Part shown: positions 17,606-27,122 of the stretch, one piece after another
Layout: every line of letters begins with the position of its first letter
Numbering within the stretch: the stretch's first letter is position 1
Assembly: GCA_966212235.1 (NCBI GenBank)
Contig: CBIHPP010000017.1
Location: 1-64,000 of the forward strand
Length of the DNA: 64,000 bases
Direction of reading: 5' to 3'
Origin: Niastella sp966212235
GTDB taxonomy: Bacteria > Bacteroidota > Bacteroidia > Chitinophagales > Chitinophagaceae
Notes under the pieces: model-generated
What the model was told of the DNA's origin: nothing
The model's database searches: none
The model's input: the letters and a program-made list of their open reading frames with translations, nothing else
Position numbers and translations under genes: made by a program

Positions 17606-19258
17606 ATGAAAAGAAGAACTTTGATCAAAGGAATGGCAGCTACTTTGCCATCTTTATGGTTATCACGGGCATTGGGTAATAATTTATTTGAGGAGGCTCA
17701 TGTTGGTGAGTCAATTGCAAAAGGGCCATTCAAGCCCACATGGGAATCGTTGCAGCAATATAAAACACCCGGGTGGTTTCGGGATGCAAAATTTGGCATG
17801 TGGGCGCATTGGGGACCACAATGCCAGCCCGAAGCCAGCGACTGGTATGCAAGAAATATGTATGAGGAAGGATCATGGCAATATAAAATTCACCTTGAAA
17901 AATATGGGCACCCTTCAAAATTTGGATTTAAAGATGTGATCAACGAATGGAAAGCACAGCATTGGGATCCTGAAGAATTAGTGAGTTTGTATAAAAATGC
18001 GGGTGCACAATATTTTATGGCAATGGCCAATCACCACGACAATTTTGATTTGTATGATAGCAAGTACCAAAAGCATTGGAACGCTACCAAAATTGGCCCT
18101 AAAAAAGATCTGATAGGCGGCTGGGCAAAAGCAGCAAGGAACAATGGGCTTCCCTTTGGCGTAAGTATTCATGCATCACACGCATGGATGTGGTATGAGC
18201 TGGCGCAAGGCGCCGATAAAACCGGTCAGTATGCAGGCATCCCTTATGATGGAAAATTGACAAAAGCAGATGGTAAAGGAAAATGGTGGGAAGGATTGGA
18301 TCCGCAAGAGTTATATGCTCAAAATCATCCGTTGAGCCCGGGCGGTTTAAAGGGTAATTTTACCGAGCAATGGGATTGGGGCAATGGTACGTATCCGCCC
18401 ACCAAAACATACATTGAAAAATTTTACAACCGCACAATCGATCTTATCAACAAATACGATCCCGACGTAGTTTATTTCGATGATGACCAACTTCCGTTCT
18501 GGCCTGTTAGCGATGCCGGCCTGCGCATTGCCGCTCACCTTTACAATAAAAGCATTAACCAACATGGAGAACTTCGGGCAGTGCTCAATGGAAAAATGCT
18601 GAATGAGAGCCAACGCAAGGCCATGGTTTGGGATATTGAAAGAGGACAGGCTAACGAAATTCAACCACTGCCCTGGCAAACCGATACCTGCATTGGTAGC
18701 TGGCATTATGATCGTGGAATTTATGAACGCAATGGTTACAAAACTGCAAAGACCGTAATTCAAACCCTGGTTGATATTGTGAGCAAGAATGGCAATTTAA
18801 TGTTGAACATCCCTGTGCGTGCTGATGGCACCATCGATGAAAAAGAAAGAAAGGTCGTTGAAGAAATAGGTGCCTGGATGAAAGCAAACAGCGAAAGCAT
18901 TTACAGTACAAGACCGTGGAAAATATTTGGTGAGGGACCTGCACAAGAGGCAAAACTTACTGATAAAGGCTTTAATGAAGGGAAAGGAAAGCCATTTACC
19001 CATGAAGATATTCGCTTTAATGTGAAAGGTGATGTGCTTTATGCGACTGCCATGGGTTGGCCGCAAGATGGGAAATTGGCTATAAAAAGTCTGGCAAAGA
19101 ACAGCCCCCATTTCCCCAAAGAAATTCAAAAAGTGGAATGGCTGCCCACAAGGCAATCCTTAACCTTCGAAAGAAATGAGAAGGGTTTGGTGGTTGCGCT
19201 TCCGGGAAAAACTTCGGATGATTTGACATATGCAAATGTGATAAAGGTGCTTTCGTAG
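17606..19258 (+). CDS. GH29 alpha-L-fucosidase, Tat-type leader
   Basis: This 550-residue GH29 enzyme begins MKRRTLIKG followed by a hydrophobic stretch, a good twin-arginine (Tat) leader, so it may be exported folded. The barrel (about 45-400) carries PGWFRDAKFGMWAHWGPQC, MAMANHHDNFDLYDS and nucleophile Asp 292 in VVYFDDDQ. The C-terminal part (about 445-550) is a beta-sandwich with YATAMGWPQDG, as in other GH29 enzymes. It should release alpha-L-fucose from the galactosyl side chains of xyloglucan or from other fucosides. It is last in the GH3-GH97-dehydrogenase-GH29 unit and is followed by a clear terminator. Confidence 0.94.
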   Translation: MKRRTLIKGMAATLPSLWLSRALGNNLFEEAHVGESIAKGPFKPTWESLQQYKTPGWFRDAKFGMWAHWGPQCQPEASDWYARNMYEEGSWQYKIHLEKYGHPSKFGFKDVINEWKAQHWDPEELVSLYKNAGAQYFMAMANHHDNFDLYDSKYQKHWNATKIGPKKDLIGGWAKAARNNGLPFGVSIHASHAWMWYELAQGADKTGQYAGIPYDGKLTKADGKGKWWEGLDPQELYAQNHPLSPGGLKGNFTEQWDWGNGTYPPTKTYIEKFYNRTIDLINKYDPDVVYFDDDQLPFWPVSDAGLRIAAHLYNKSINQHGELRAVLNGKMLNESQRKAMVWDIERGQANEIQPLPWQTDTCIGSWHYDRGIYERNGYKTAKTVIQTLVDIVSKNGNLMLNIPVRADGTIDEKERKVVEEIGAWMKANSESIYSTRPWKIFGEGPAQEAKLTDKGFNEGKGKPFTHEDIRFNVKGDVLYATAMGWPQDGKLAIKSLAKNSPHFPKEIQKVEWLPTRQSLTFERNEKGLVVALPGKTSDDLTYANVIKVLS

Positions 19259-19290
19259 ACTTTAGATAGAAAAACAGGTAATCGCTAATG

Positions 19291-19330
19291 GCCCGACCGA
19301 CAGTAAAACTTTCGGCGGGCTTTTCTTTTT
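19291..19330 (+). terminator. Rho-independent terminator ending the GH3-GH29 unit
   Basis: GCCCG-A-CCGA (19291-19300) pairs with TCGGCGGGC (19312-19320), with one bulged A and an 11-nt loop, and is followed directly by TTTTCTTTTT. It lies 32 bp after the GH29 stop and separates this unit from the next promoter. Confidence 0.85.
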
Positions 19331-19365
19331 GAAGTTCGCTGATCAAGATCATGTAAATCAATAGC

Positions 19366-19434
19366 CTGCACCATTTCAGGCCATAATCTGCACCATTTGA
19401 GTCCCCTGTTTTCAGCAGAACAGCAATAGATTTA
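19366..19434 (+). promoter_or_regulatory. Operator/promoter copy 2 (GH31-SusC unit)
   Basis: CTGCACCATTT occurs twice, at 19366-19376 and 19388-19398, a 22-bp period; the second is followed by GAGTCCCCT. The likely -7 box TAGATTTA (19427-19434, one mismatch to TAnnTTTG) starts 39 bp after the second repeat. A TTTG at 19396 is too far upstream for a standard -33 element, as expected for an activator-dependent promoter. Confidence 0.75.
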
Positions 19435-19532
19435 CAGTAATCATTTAGACCAAAGATTGCTGTATATGAAAAGATCTCTGCTATTGCTTGGCATGCTATG
19501 TGCTTTTGCTTTTAATGACTTATTGGCAGCGC
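19366..19532 (+). repeat. Duplicated control region plus signal-peptide cassette, copy A
   Basis: About 167 bp covering both operator repeats, the -7 box, the leader and the signal-peptide codons align without gaps to 55195-55361, with roughly 25 mismatches by hand count. Downstream, the two genes encode unrelated enzymes (GH31 here, GH3 there). Confidence 0.8.
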
Positions 19533-22318
19533 CTCCATCGTACATTCAAACAAAGGATGGCGTCATTGTTTTTACAGACCCCGCATTTACAGGTACTTCC
19601 AATGCCGTTAAACTGGAAGTGATCTCAGATAATATTATTAGAGTAATTGCTGTTCCTGGAAAAGAAATGTCGGCTGCGCAAAGCCTTATTACGGTTTACA
19701 CCAAAAGACCTGATCTTTTCTGGACCGTCATTCCTACTAAAGATAACCTCACCCTCAAAACAAAAAAGCTGACCGCCGTTGTGGACCTGAAAACAGGGGC
19801 CGTTACTTTTCGCGATTATAAGGGTCAAAAAATACTGGCTGAAAAGCAGCCATTGGGCGGCCGTTTTCAGCCTGTTGTATTTGAAGGCAAACCCTATTAC
19901 GCACTTACCCAAACATTTCAATCAACATCCGGTGATACATGGTATGGCCTGGGGCAACACCAGGACGGCATCCTGAACTACAGGGGCCAACAGACTACTT
20001 TCTTCCAGAACAACACCGAGGTGGCGATCCCATTCCTTGTATCAGGTAATAACTACGGTATACTTTGGGACAATTATTCTCTTACAAAGGCAGGTGACGT
20101 ACGGCCGCTTCTTCCGCTTTCTGCGCTGCAGCTTTTTTCAAAAAAGGGCGATGCTGGATGGTTGACTGCTTCTTATGCCAATGATAAGCAAAAGCCACAG
20201 GAAACAATTACTGAAAGAGCGGAAGAAACGATTGATATGGAGTTTGAAGGAGAATCAAAGGTCCGGCTTCCCAACGTGTTTACACCAGCCAAAGGCATGG
20301 TTACCTGGGAAGGAGAGCTTGCCAGTTATTTTTCAGGGCTTCATCAGTTCCGTTTCGTATTTGGCGGGTCACTGAAAATGTGGCTTAATGGAAAGCTGGT
20401 GCTGGATCACTGGCGGAAGGCCTGGAACCCGGCGCCTGCATTGATCCCTTTTAGTTTCAATAAAGGGGAAAAGGTCCCTGTCAAAATTGAATGGACACCC
20501 GAAGGAGGTGAGTCCTACATTTCATTAAAGTGGCAGCAGCCATTAAGCAAAGAAGAGCAGAACTGTTTCAGCTTTTCTTCTGAAGCGGGCCAGCAGATCG
20601 ATTATTATTTCATCTATGGTAATAATACAGATGAGGTGATTGCCGGTTACCGGCACCTTACCGGCAAGGCGCCTATTGTTCCAAAATGGGCATTAGGGTT
20701 CTGGCAAAGCCGGGAGCGATACAAAACACAGGATGAAATACTGGCTACGGTCGATGAATTTCGTAAAAGAAAGATCCCCATTGATAATATCGTTCTGGAC
20801 TGGAGCTACTGGCGCCAGGCGGAATGGGGCAGCCAGGATTTCGACGAAAAACGATTCCCTTCACCCGACAGTATGATCGATGTGTTGCATAAAAAATACA
20901 ACACGCAGATCATGATCTCCGTATGGCCGAAATTTTATGAAGGCATACCAGCCTACAATGAGTTTGATAAAAACGGCTGGCTTTATAAAAGAAATATAGC
21001 CGACCGGCAAAAAGACTGGATAGGTGAAGGGTATGTTTCTACTTTTTATGATGCCTTCAACGAAAAAGCACGAAAAGGTTTCTGGAACCTCATCAATAAA
21101 AAAATATACAACAAAGGAATAGATGCCTGGTGGATGGACGCCAGTGAGCCGGATATTTTGTCCAATGTTGATCCTCAGAAAAGAAAGTTGCAGATGACGC
21201 CTACCGCACTGGGAAGCGCAGCAGAATATCTCAATGCGTATCCGCTGCAAAATGCAAAAGGAATTTATGAAGGACAACGTTCAACCGATCCCGATAAAAG
21301 AGTGTTTTTGCTGACGCGTTCCGGTTTTGCCGGTTCACAACGTTATGCCGCAGCCATATGGAGTGGAGATATAGGCTCCACCTGGCGCGACATGAAAACA
21401 CAAATTACTGCCGGTATCAATTTTTCCCTGTCCGGGCTGCCTTACTGGACGATGGATATTGGCGGATTTGTTGTACCTGAAAAATTTGAAAAACCCGATA
21501 GTGAAAACTTAGCGGAATGGCGGGAATTGAATACACGCTGGTATCAGTTTGGTGCATTTGTTCCCTTGTTCCGTTCACATGGACAGTTTCCTTACCGCGA
21601 GATCTTCAACATGGCGGAAGAAACACATCCTGCTTATCAAAGTTTTCTCTATTACGATAAACTGCGTTACCGGTTGCTGCCTTATATCTATTCACTGGCA
21701 GGTGCGGCCTATCATAATGATTATACCATCATGCGGGGTTTGGTAATGGACTTTTCTGCAGATACCGCTGTGTTGAATATCGGCGATCAATATATGTTCG
21801 GTTCTTCATTGCTGGTAAATCCGGTGTATGAGTACAAGCAACGCAATCGTTCCCTGTATTTACCCAAATGTGCCGGATGGTACGATCTCTATTCGGGAAA
21901 ATGGTATGCAGGCGGTCAAAAAATTAATGCCGATGCGCCTTATGAAAGAATGCCTGTATTTGTAAAAGCAGGATCTATCATTCCTTTCGGTCCAGAACTT
22001 CAGTACGCTTCAGAAAAACCGGCCGATACGATCACCCTTAACATATATGGCGGCGCGGATGCTTCTTTCAACCTGTATGAAGATGAAGGCATCAACTACA
22101 ATTATGAAAAAGGTGCTTATTCCATCATTCCCATAGTATATAACGAGGCAACAAAAAAAGTAACTGTTGGGGACAGGAAAGGTGGGTATAATGGAATGCT
22201 GCAAAAAAGAACGTTTCGAATTAATCTTATAACACCAGGTAAAACCAAACGATTGGATATAGACACATCTGACAAAGAGATATTGTATGACGGTAAGCAC
22301 ATAGAAGTGAAATTATAG
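19466..22318 (+). CDS. GH31 alpha-xylosidase-type enzyme with PA14 insert
   Basis: This 950-residue protein has a Sec signal peptide ending FNDLLA. The start at 19466 (ATG) is preferred over an in-frame TTG at 19457. An N-terminal GH31 beta-sandwich is interrupted by a PA14 domain (about 258-358; LASYFSGLHQFRFVFGG, LKMWLNGKLVLDHW). The barrel follows (PKWALGFWQSRERYKTQDE), with nucleophile Asp 558 in WWMDASEPD and acid/base Asp near 635 in IWSGDIGSTW. PA14-bearing GH31 enzymes of this kind, such as Cellvibrio Xyl31A, are alpha-xylosidases acting on xyloglucan oligosaccharides; that specificity is inferred. It leads the unit containing SusC/SusD. Confidence 0.94.
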   Translation: MKRSLLLLGMLCAFAFNDLLAAPPSYIQTKDGVIVFTDPAFTGTSNAVKLEVISDNIIRVIAVPGKEMSAAQSLITVYTKRPDLFWTVIPTKDNLTLKTKKLTAVVDLKTGAVTFRDYKGQKILAEKQPLGGRFQPVVFEGKPYYALTQTFQSTSGDTWYGLGQHQDGILNYRGQQTTFFQNNTEVAIPFLVSGNNYGILWDNYSLTKAGDVRPLLPLSALQLFSKKGDAGWLTASYANDKQKPQETITERAEETIDMEFEGESKVRLPNVFTPAKGMVTWEGELASYFSGLHQFRFVFGGSLKMWLNGKLVLDHWRKAWNPAPALIPFSFNKGEKVPVKIEWTPEGGESYISLKWQQPLSKEEQNCFSFSSEAGQQIDYYFIYGNNTDEVIAGYRHLTGKAPIVPKWALGFWQSRERYKTQDEILATVDEFRKRKIPIDNIVLDWSYWRQAEWGSQDFDEKRFPSPDSMIDVLHKKYNTQIMISVWPKFYEGIPAYNEFDKNGWLYKRNIADRQKDWIGEGYVSTFYDAFNEKARKGFWNLINKKIYNKGIDAWWMDASEPDILSNVDPQKRKLQMTPTALGSAAEYLNAYPLQNAKGIYEGQRSTDPDKRVFLLTRSGFAGSQRYAAAIWSGDIGSTWRDMKTQITAGINFSLSGLPYWTMDIGGFVVPEKFEKPDSENLAEWRELNTRWYQFGAFVPLFRSHGQFPYREIFNMAEETHPAYQSFLYYDKLRYRLLPYIYSLAGAAYHNDYTIMRGLVMDFSADTAVLNIGDQYMFGSSLLVNPVYEYKQRNRSLYLPKCAGWYDLYSGKWYAGGQKINADAPYERMPVFVKAGSIIPFGPELQYASEKPADTITLNIYGGADASFNLYEDEGINYNYEKGAYSIIPIVYNEATKKVTVGDRKGGYNGMLQKRTFRINLITPGKTKRLDIDTSDKEILYDGKHIEVKL

Positions 22319-22337
22319 TCAATTTAAATATTCAAAC

Positions 22338-25300
22338 ATGTATTCAACCAAAACGATTCGCTTGCGACTAATGCTGCTATGGGGTCTATTCCCCTTACTC
22401 ATGCTAAGCACAACTGCTTATTCACAAACTGAAAAAGTAAATGGTACAATTATTAATCAACGAAACGCCCCGGTTCCGGGAGCAACGATTACCTTAAAAG
22501 GCACCGATCGTTTCACGATAGCGGATGAAGCCGGAAAGTTTAGTATCGATGCGTCAACTGGCGATGTGCTGGTTGTTACGATCATAGGATATACTAAAAA
22601 GGAAATTGTTGTTGGAAAAAGTAAAACCATTGAGATAAAACTCAGTGAAGTTGCTTTACAATTGGACGACGTGGTGGTAATCGGTTATGGTAAAGCAAGG
22701 CGCAAAGACGTTACTGGCGCCATATCTTCCATTTCCGGCGACGATCTTCGCAAAACATCACCCACAACTTTCGACCAGGCCCTGCAGGGAAAAGTTCCAG
22801 GAGTGGTGATTCAACAGATCTCCGGGCAACCCGGCGGGGGCGTATCCATTCAGATACGTGGTGTATCTTCTATAAACGGCTCTAATTCGCCATTATTTGT
22901 TATAGATGGAGTTATTATTCCTCCAGCAAATGATCCTGGAAATGGAGCGAATCCCCTGAATACCATCAACCCTTCAGAAATAGAATCAATTGATGTATTA
23001 AAAGACGCTTCTGCTACTGCCATTTATGGTTCTCAGGCAACAAACGGCGTTATTGTTATTACTACCAAAAGAGGCAGCGTATCGCCTCCTCAAATATCGT
23101 ACGATGGATATTATGGTTATCAGCAGATACCTAAAAGGCTTCCCACTGTTAATTTGCAGCAGCTTGCAACATTGCTTAACGAAAGATCAGTTGTTTGGGG
23201 GTTTGATGCCAGGCCTGAATTTGCCAACCCAAAATATTTAGGAACAGGTACCAATTGGCAGGATGAATTATTCCGCAATGCACCCCAGCAAAATCATTCG
23301 CTTACAATAAACGGTGGTGATGTCAGAACTCAATACTTATTTTCCTTAGGATATTTTGACCAGGATGGTATTGCGCTTGGCTCTAAATTCAAGCGATATT
23401 CTATGCGGTTGAATTTAGATAATAAAACAACCAATTGGTTGAAAATAGGAACCAGTCTTCAATTAGCGAATGTCGTTGAAAATGTAGTTTCAGGTGGCAC
23501 TTCTGCTTCAGGTGTAATTTCAGATGCTTTGAGTTTAACCGCCGATATTCCTGTAAAAAATAATGATGGTACCTGGGGTGGTGTTACTAATAATTCCGGA
23601 TGGGTACAGCCCGTGGCAAACCCCGTTGCATCGGCTCTTATTAATAAAAATATGAATTACAGGTATCAGCTGTTTGGTAATGCATATGCCGAAGTAAACT
23701 TTACCAAAGATCTATCGTTGAGGAATGAGGTTTCCGGAAACTTTGATTTTTCCAGAAATGAACAATTTAGCCCTCAAACTACTTATGGTAAATACACTAC
23801 CCCCAACCCAACTTCGTCTTCGTATAGTTCCGGGCAGGACTTTTATACCGTACTAAGAAATTATATTACTTATAATAAGAAACTCGGTAATAATAACAAT
23901 TTAAATGTATTTGTTGGGCACGAGGCTAATTTGAGTAAATCTGCAAGTTCTTCTGCAAGCCGGTCAGATTTTCCTTCTAATAATGTGCAATCTATTTCCA
24001 GCGGTGATCCTTCTACTGCAAAGAACGGTGGTAATTATGGCCAGGGTGCTTCAGAATCTTATTTTGGACGTATTAACTATAATTGGTTAGACAAATACCT
24101 GTTTACAGTAAACCTGCGTAACGATGGTTCCGATAAATTCCCAGCGGCAGATCGTTGGGCATTTTCGTATTCCGGTGCAGTTGCCTGGAAATTGAATTAC
24201 GAAAAGTTTTTGGCACAGGTTAGCGCTATTAATGAATTAAAGTTGCGCCTTGGCTATGGGTTAACCAATAATCAAAATATCCAGAGCAATACTTATGTAA
24301 CCCAGCTTACAACAGTTGCTAATGGCTTGTCTGGGACAGCGCAGTATCAATCCAATTTGGCCAATCCTGATGTAAGATGGGAACAAACAAAAAATACCAA
24401 TATTGGATTAGATGGCGCCTTATTTAATTGGCGGTTAACTTTTTCAGTAGATGTTTACGATCGTCATACCGATCGCCTTTTATTAAAGGTACCTTATCCA
24501 AGGTATTCGGGTACAACCACTGATTATTCACCAGGTGCAATGATTGCCCCTTATGTAAATGTGGGATCTATGAGCAATAAAGGAATTGATATTAGAGTAG
24601 GGACCACCAATATCCGCAACAAAAATTTCACCTGGAAAACTGATGTTACTGTATCACGTAATATCAATAAAGTATTGTATTTAGGTGCTGGCGGCGATGA
24701 TGCCAGCCTTGTTAAGTCAAACTCAAAAACGGTAGTAGGTCGACCTATTGGCTCATTTTACGGCTATATCTATGATGGCATATTTGCTACTGTCGAAGAT
24801 TTTAAAAACCATGCTTTGCCAGCCGACCAATCTGGCACACCTCGCCCGATTGCAAATGCAGGTGGTGGTATCTGGTATGGGGACCGTATGTTCAAAGACC
24901 TGAATGGCGACGGTATTATTGACACAAAAGACCAAGCCTTTTTAGGTTCACCGCTTCCAAAATTCCAATTTGGATTCAATAACTCATTTAATTATAAACA
25001 GGTTGATTTGAACATTTTCTTTAGTGGAAGCGTAGGCAACAAAGTGTATAATCAATTGCCGGTTAATCAAACGAACCCTTTAAATAATACCAACTATTTT
25101 ACCGGGATATTAAACTACGCTAAAACTGCTTTAATTAACCCTGATGGAGATCCTAATAATGTCAATAATGTTTATGTTACCAATCCAAATACCACAATTG
25201 TAAGCCTGAGAAACGATAATACCAATGAGAATGGGCGTTTTTCAAATTTGTTTTTAGAAGATGCTTCATTTATTCGTTGTAAAAACATTACCCTGGGGTA

Positions 25301-25508
25301 TACTTTGCCTCAAAATATACTGGCGAAAGCGCATCTTCATTCACTTCGGTTATATGCTAATGTTTCGAACGCATTTATAATTACAAAGTACAATGGTATG
25401 GATCCTGAAGTTGGCTCCTGGAATCCATTGGAGGCAGGTTATGATGGGGGACGTTATCCTCAATCAAGGGTATACACCCTGGGAGTAAATGTGAAGTTAA
25501 CAAAGTAA
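22338..25508 (+). CDS. SusC/RagA-type TonB-dependent glycan importer (first pair)
   Basis: This 1056-residue outer-membrane protein has a signal peptide (about 1-30), a carboxypeptidase-D regulatory-like domain (about 36-110; VNGTIINQRNAPVPGATI), the SusC linker DDVVVIGYGKARRKDVTGA, and a plug (about 115-235) with QIRGVSSINGSNSPLFVIDG and DASATAIYGSQATNGVI. A long beta-barrel ends in a typical aromatic-rich C-terminus (VYTLGVNVKLTK). With the following SusD lipoprotein it should form the lidded importer for oligosaccharides. The gap to GH31 is 19 bp and to SusD 15 bp, so they are co-transcribed. In context, xyloglucan oligosaccharides are the likely cargo. Confidence 0.97.
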   Translation: MYSTKTIRLRLMLLWGLFPLLMLSTTAYSQTEKVNGTIINQRNAPVPGATITLKGTDRFTIADEAGKFSIDASTGDVLVVTIIGYTKKEIVVGKSKTIEIKLSEVALQLDDVVVIGYGKARRKDVTGAISSISGDDLRKTSPTTFDQALQGKVPGVVIQQISGQPGGGVSIQIRGVSSINGSNSPLFVIDGVIIPPANDPGNGANPLNTINPSEIESIDVLKDASATAIYGSQATNGVIVITTKRGSVSPPQISYDGYYGYQQIPKRLPTVNLQQLATLLNERSVVWGFDARPEFANPKYLGTGTNWQDELFRNAPQQNHSLTINGGDVRTQYLFSLGYFDQDGIALGSKFKRYSMRLNLDNKTTNWLKIGTSLQLANVVENVVSGGTSASGVISDALSLTADIPVKNNDGTWGGVTNNSGWVQPVANPVASALINKNMNYRYQLFGNAYAEVNFTKDLSLRNEVSGNFDFSRNEQFSPQTTYGKYTTPNPTSSSYSSGQDFYTVLRNYITYNKKLGNNNNLNVFVGHEANLSKSASSSASRSDFPSNNVQSISSGDPSTAKNGGNYGQGASESYFGRINYNWLDKYLFTVNLRNDGSDKFPAADRWAFSYSGAVAWKLNYEKFLAQVSAINELKLRLGYGLTNNQNIQSNTYVTQLTTVANGLSGTAQYQSNLANPDVRWEQTKNTNIGLDGALFNWRLTFSVDVYDRHTDRLLLKVPYPRYSGTTTDYSPGAMIAPYVNVGSMSNKGIDIRVGTTNIRNKNFTWKTDVTVSRNINKVLYLGAGGDDASLVKSNSKTVVGRPIGSFYGYIYDGIFATVEDFKNHALPADQSGTPRPIANAGGGIWYGDRMFKDLNGDGIIDTKDQAFLGSPLPKFQFGFNNSFNYKQVDLNIFFSGSVGNKVYNQLPVNQTNPLNNTNYFTGILNYAKTALINPDGDPNNVNNVYVTNPNTTIVSLRNDNTNENGRFSNLFLEDASFIRCKNITLGYTLPQNILAKAHLHSLRLYANVSNAFIITKYNGMDPEVGSWNPLEAGYDGGRYPQSRVYTLGVNVKLTK

Positions 25509-25523
25509 AACCTATTAATTTTT

Positions 25524-27098
25524 ATGAAATCAATCAATAAACTATTCATCCCTTTGCTATTGCTTGTGGCAGTAGCCGGATGCAAAAAGAATTTTCTTGA
25601 CCGCCCTTCTCAATCTCAGATCGCTTCCAATAATTTTTATCAAACTACTAAAGAAATGAGATTGGCTACTGCCAGCCTTTACGGTGGTGCTCCCTGGTGG
25701 GGATGGCATACTGGCGGTTTTTTACAATTTGGCGATGTTTTAAGTGGAAATGGAACCACTGGTCAATATCAGGGTACCGATAATAATGAACTTTTTGCAG
25801 TAAACCTGTCGGCTTCTAACGGTTATGTGCGAGATGCATGGACAGGCTTATACAATGTTATTGGCCAATGCAACAATACTATTCTCGGCATACAACAATA
25901 TGCCCCTGCTACTGTTACTGCAGAAGATAAAAATGCGGCGATAGCCGAAGCAAGGTTTATACGCGGATATGCTTATTTTAATTTGGTTTTGCATTGGGGT
26001 GCCGTACCTATTGTGGAGGATAACAGCAAGCTGATCAAAGAGCCCCTGCTTAACCGCATAATAGTTTCTGATGTGTATAAATTTGTAACGAACGATCTTA
26101 CATATGCAGTACAAAACCTTCCTGTTACTGATGGTGCAGGCAGGGTAACTACCTGGTCGGCGCAAGGTATGTTGAGCAAAGTGTATTTAACCATGGCGGG
26201 TTTGGGTGGTCATGGCACACGGAACCAGGCTTACCTGGACAGTGCCAAAAAATATGCAGGAAATGTGTGCAAAAATAGTGGCAAGACATTATTACCAAGT
26301 TATTATGACCTGTTTAAAGTACAAAGTAACGATGTCCCGGAAGTTTTATTTGCTTTTCAATGGGCGGCAGGTACCGGGTATGGCAATGGGAATACGTTCA
26401 ATAATTATGCTCCAAGCAACACGATTATGCCCAAAAAAGGCGGGGCATGGGCTTCTATGAAACCTACTTACGACCTGTATTTATTGTATTCCAGTAAAGA
26501 TACGGTAAGGCGAAAAGCCACCTTTATGATTAACGGCGATTACTATCCGGAATTGGATGCAGCGGGTGGTGGTTACAAGGCTACTGGTTCGAGTTTGAAA
26601 AAACACATTGTTGGTAACGATATAGATAACAGTTCGCCGCTTATGGATTTATGGTCATCGCCTGAACATGATGCTGTGCTTAGGTTAGCTGATGTGTATC
26701 TGATATATGCTGAAGCTATTATGGGAAGCAATACGACCACTTCAAATCCCGAGGCCCTGCTGTATTACAACAAAGTGCGCACCCGTGCAGGAGTTGACCC
26801 TCTTTCAACCATAACGCTTGATACGCTTATTAGCGAAAGAAGAATTGAATTTGCCTTTGAAGGAAACTATTGGTCGGATCTGGTAAGGCTTTCTTATTGG
26901 CAACCAGCTAAGGCGTTGGCCATTATAAATGCACAAAACCGGCTTTTTTTCAATTATACTGCCGGAGTTGCTACACCGGATACCAGTCCTGTTGTGAGTG
27001 TGCTTCCCGCAACACCCAGCTCATTTACATTGCAAATACCAGCAACGGAGTTAACAGCAAACCCAAAACTGGCTGAAGCACCTGTATCTTATTATTAA
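25524..27098 (+). CDS. SusD/RagB-type surface glycan-binding lipoprotein (first pair)
   Basis: This 524-residue protein has a lipobox (LLVAVAGC followed by KKNFLDRPSQ), the usual SusD opening. The N-terminal TPR-rich region (NNFYQTTKEMRLATASLYGG, AEARFIRGYAYFNLVLHWGAVPIV) and the C-terminal SusD domain (LRLADVYLIYAEAI, YYNKVRTRAGVDPL, ISERRIEFAFEGNYWSDLVR) are both complete. It caps the SusC barrel at the outer face and binds glycan. It lies 15 bp after its SusC partner. Confidence 0.96.
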   Translation: MKSINKLFIPLLLLVAVAGCKKNFLDRPSQSQIASNNFYQTTKEMRLATASLYGGAPWWGWHTGGFLQFGDVLSGNGTTGQYQGTDNNELFAVNLSASNGYVRDAWTGLYNVIGQCNNTILGIQQYAPATVTAEDKNAAIAEARFIRGYAYFNLVLHWGAVPIVEDNSKLIKEPLLNRIIVSDVYKFVTNDLTYAVQNLPVTDGAGRVTTWSAQGMLSKVYLTMAGLGGHGTRNQAYLDSAKKYAGNVCKNSGKTLLPSYYDLFKVQSNDVPEVLFAFQWAAGTGYGNGNTFNNYAPSNTIMPKKGGAWASMKPTYDLYLLYSSKDTVRRKATFMINGDYYPELDAAGGGYKATGSSLKKHIVGNDIDNSSPLMDLWSSPEHDAVLRLADVYLIYAEAIMGSNTTTSNPEALLYYNKVRTRAGVDPLSTITLDTLISERRIEFAFEGNYWSDLVRLSYWQPAKALAIINAQNRLFFNYTAGVATPDTSPVVSVLPATPSSFTLQIPATELTANPKLAEAPVSYY

Positions 27099-27122
27099 GC
27101 AATAATATTATAATATACTATT

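Noticed and set aside
23163..23173. TTGCAACATTG inside the first SusC gene, like an operator repeat
   Set aside because: It is internal to coding sequence, has no second repeat at 22 bp and no promoter box downstream.
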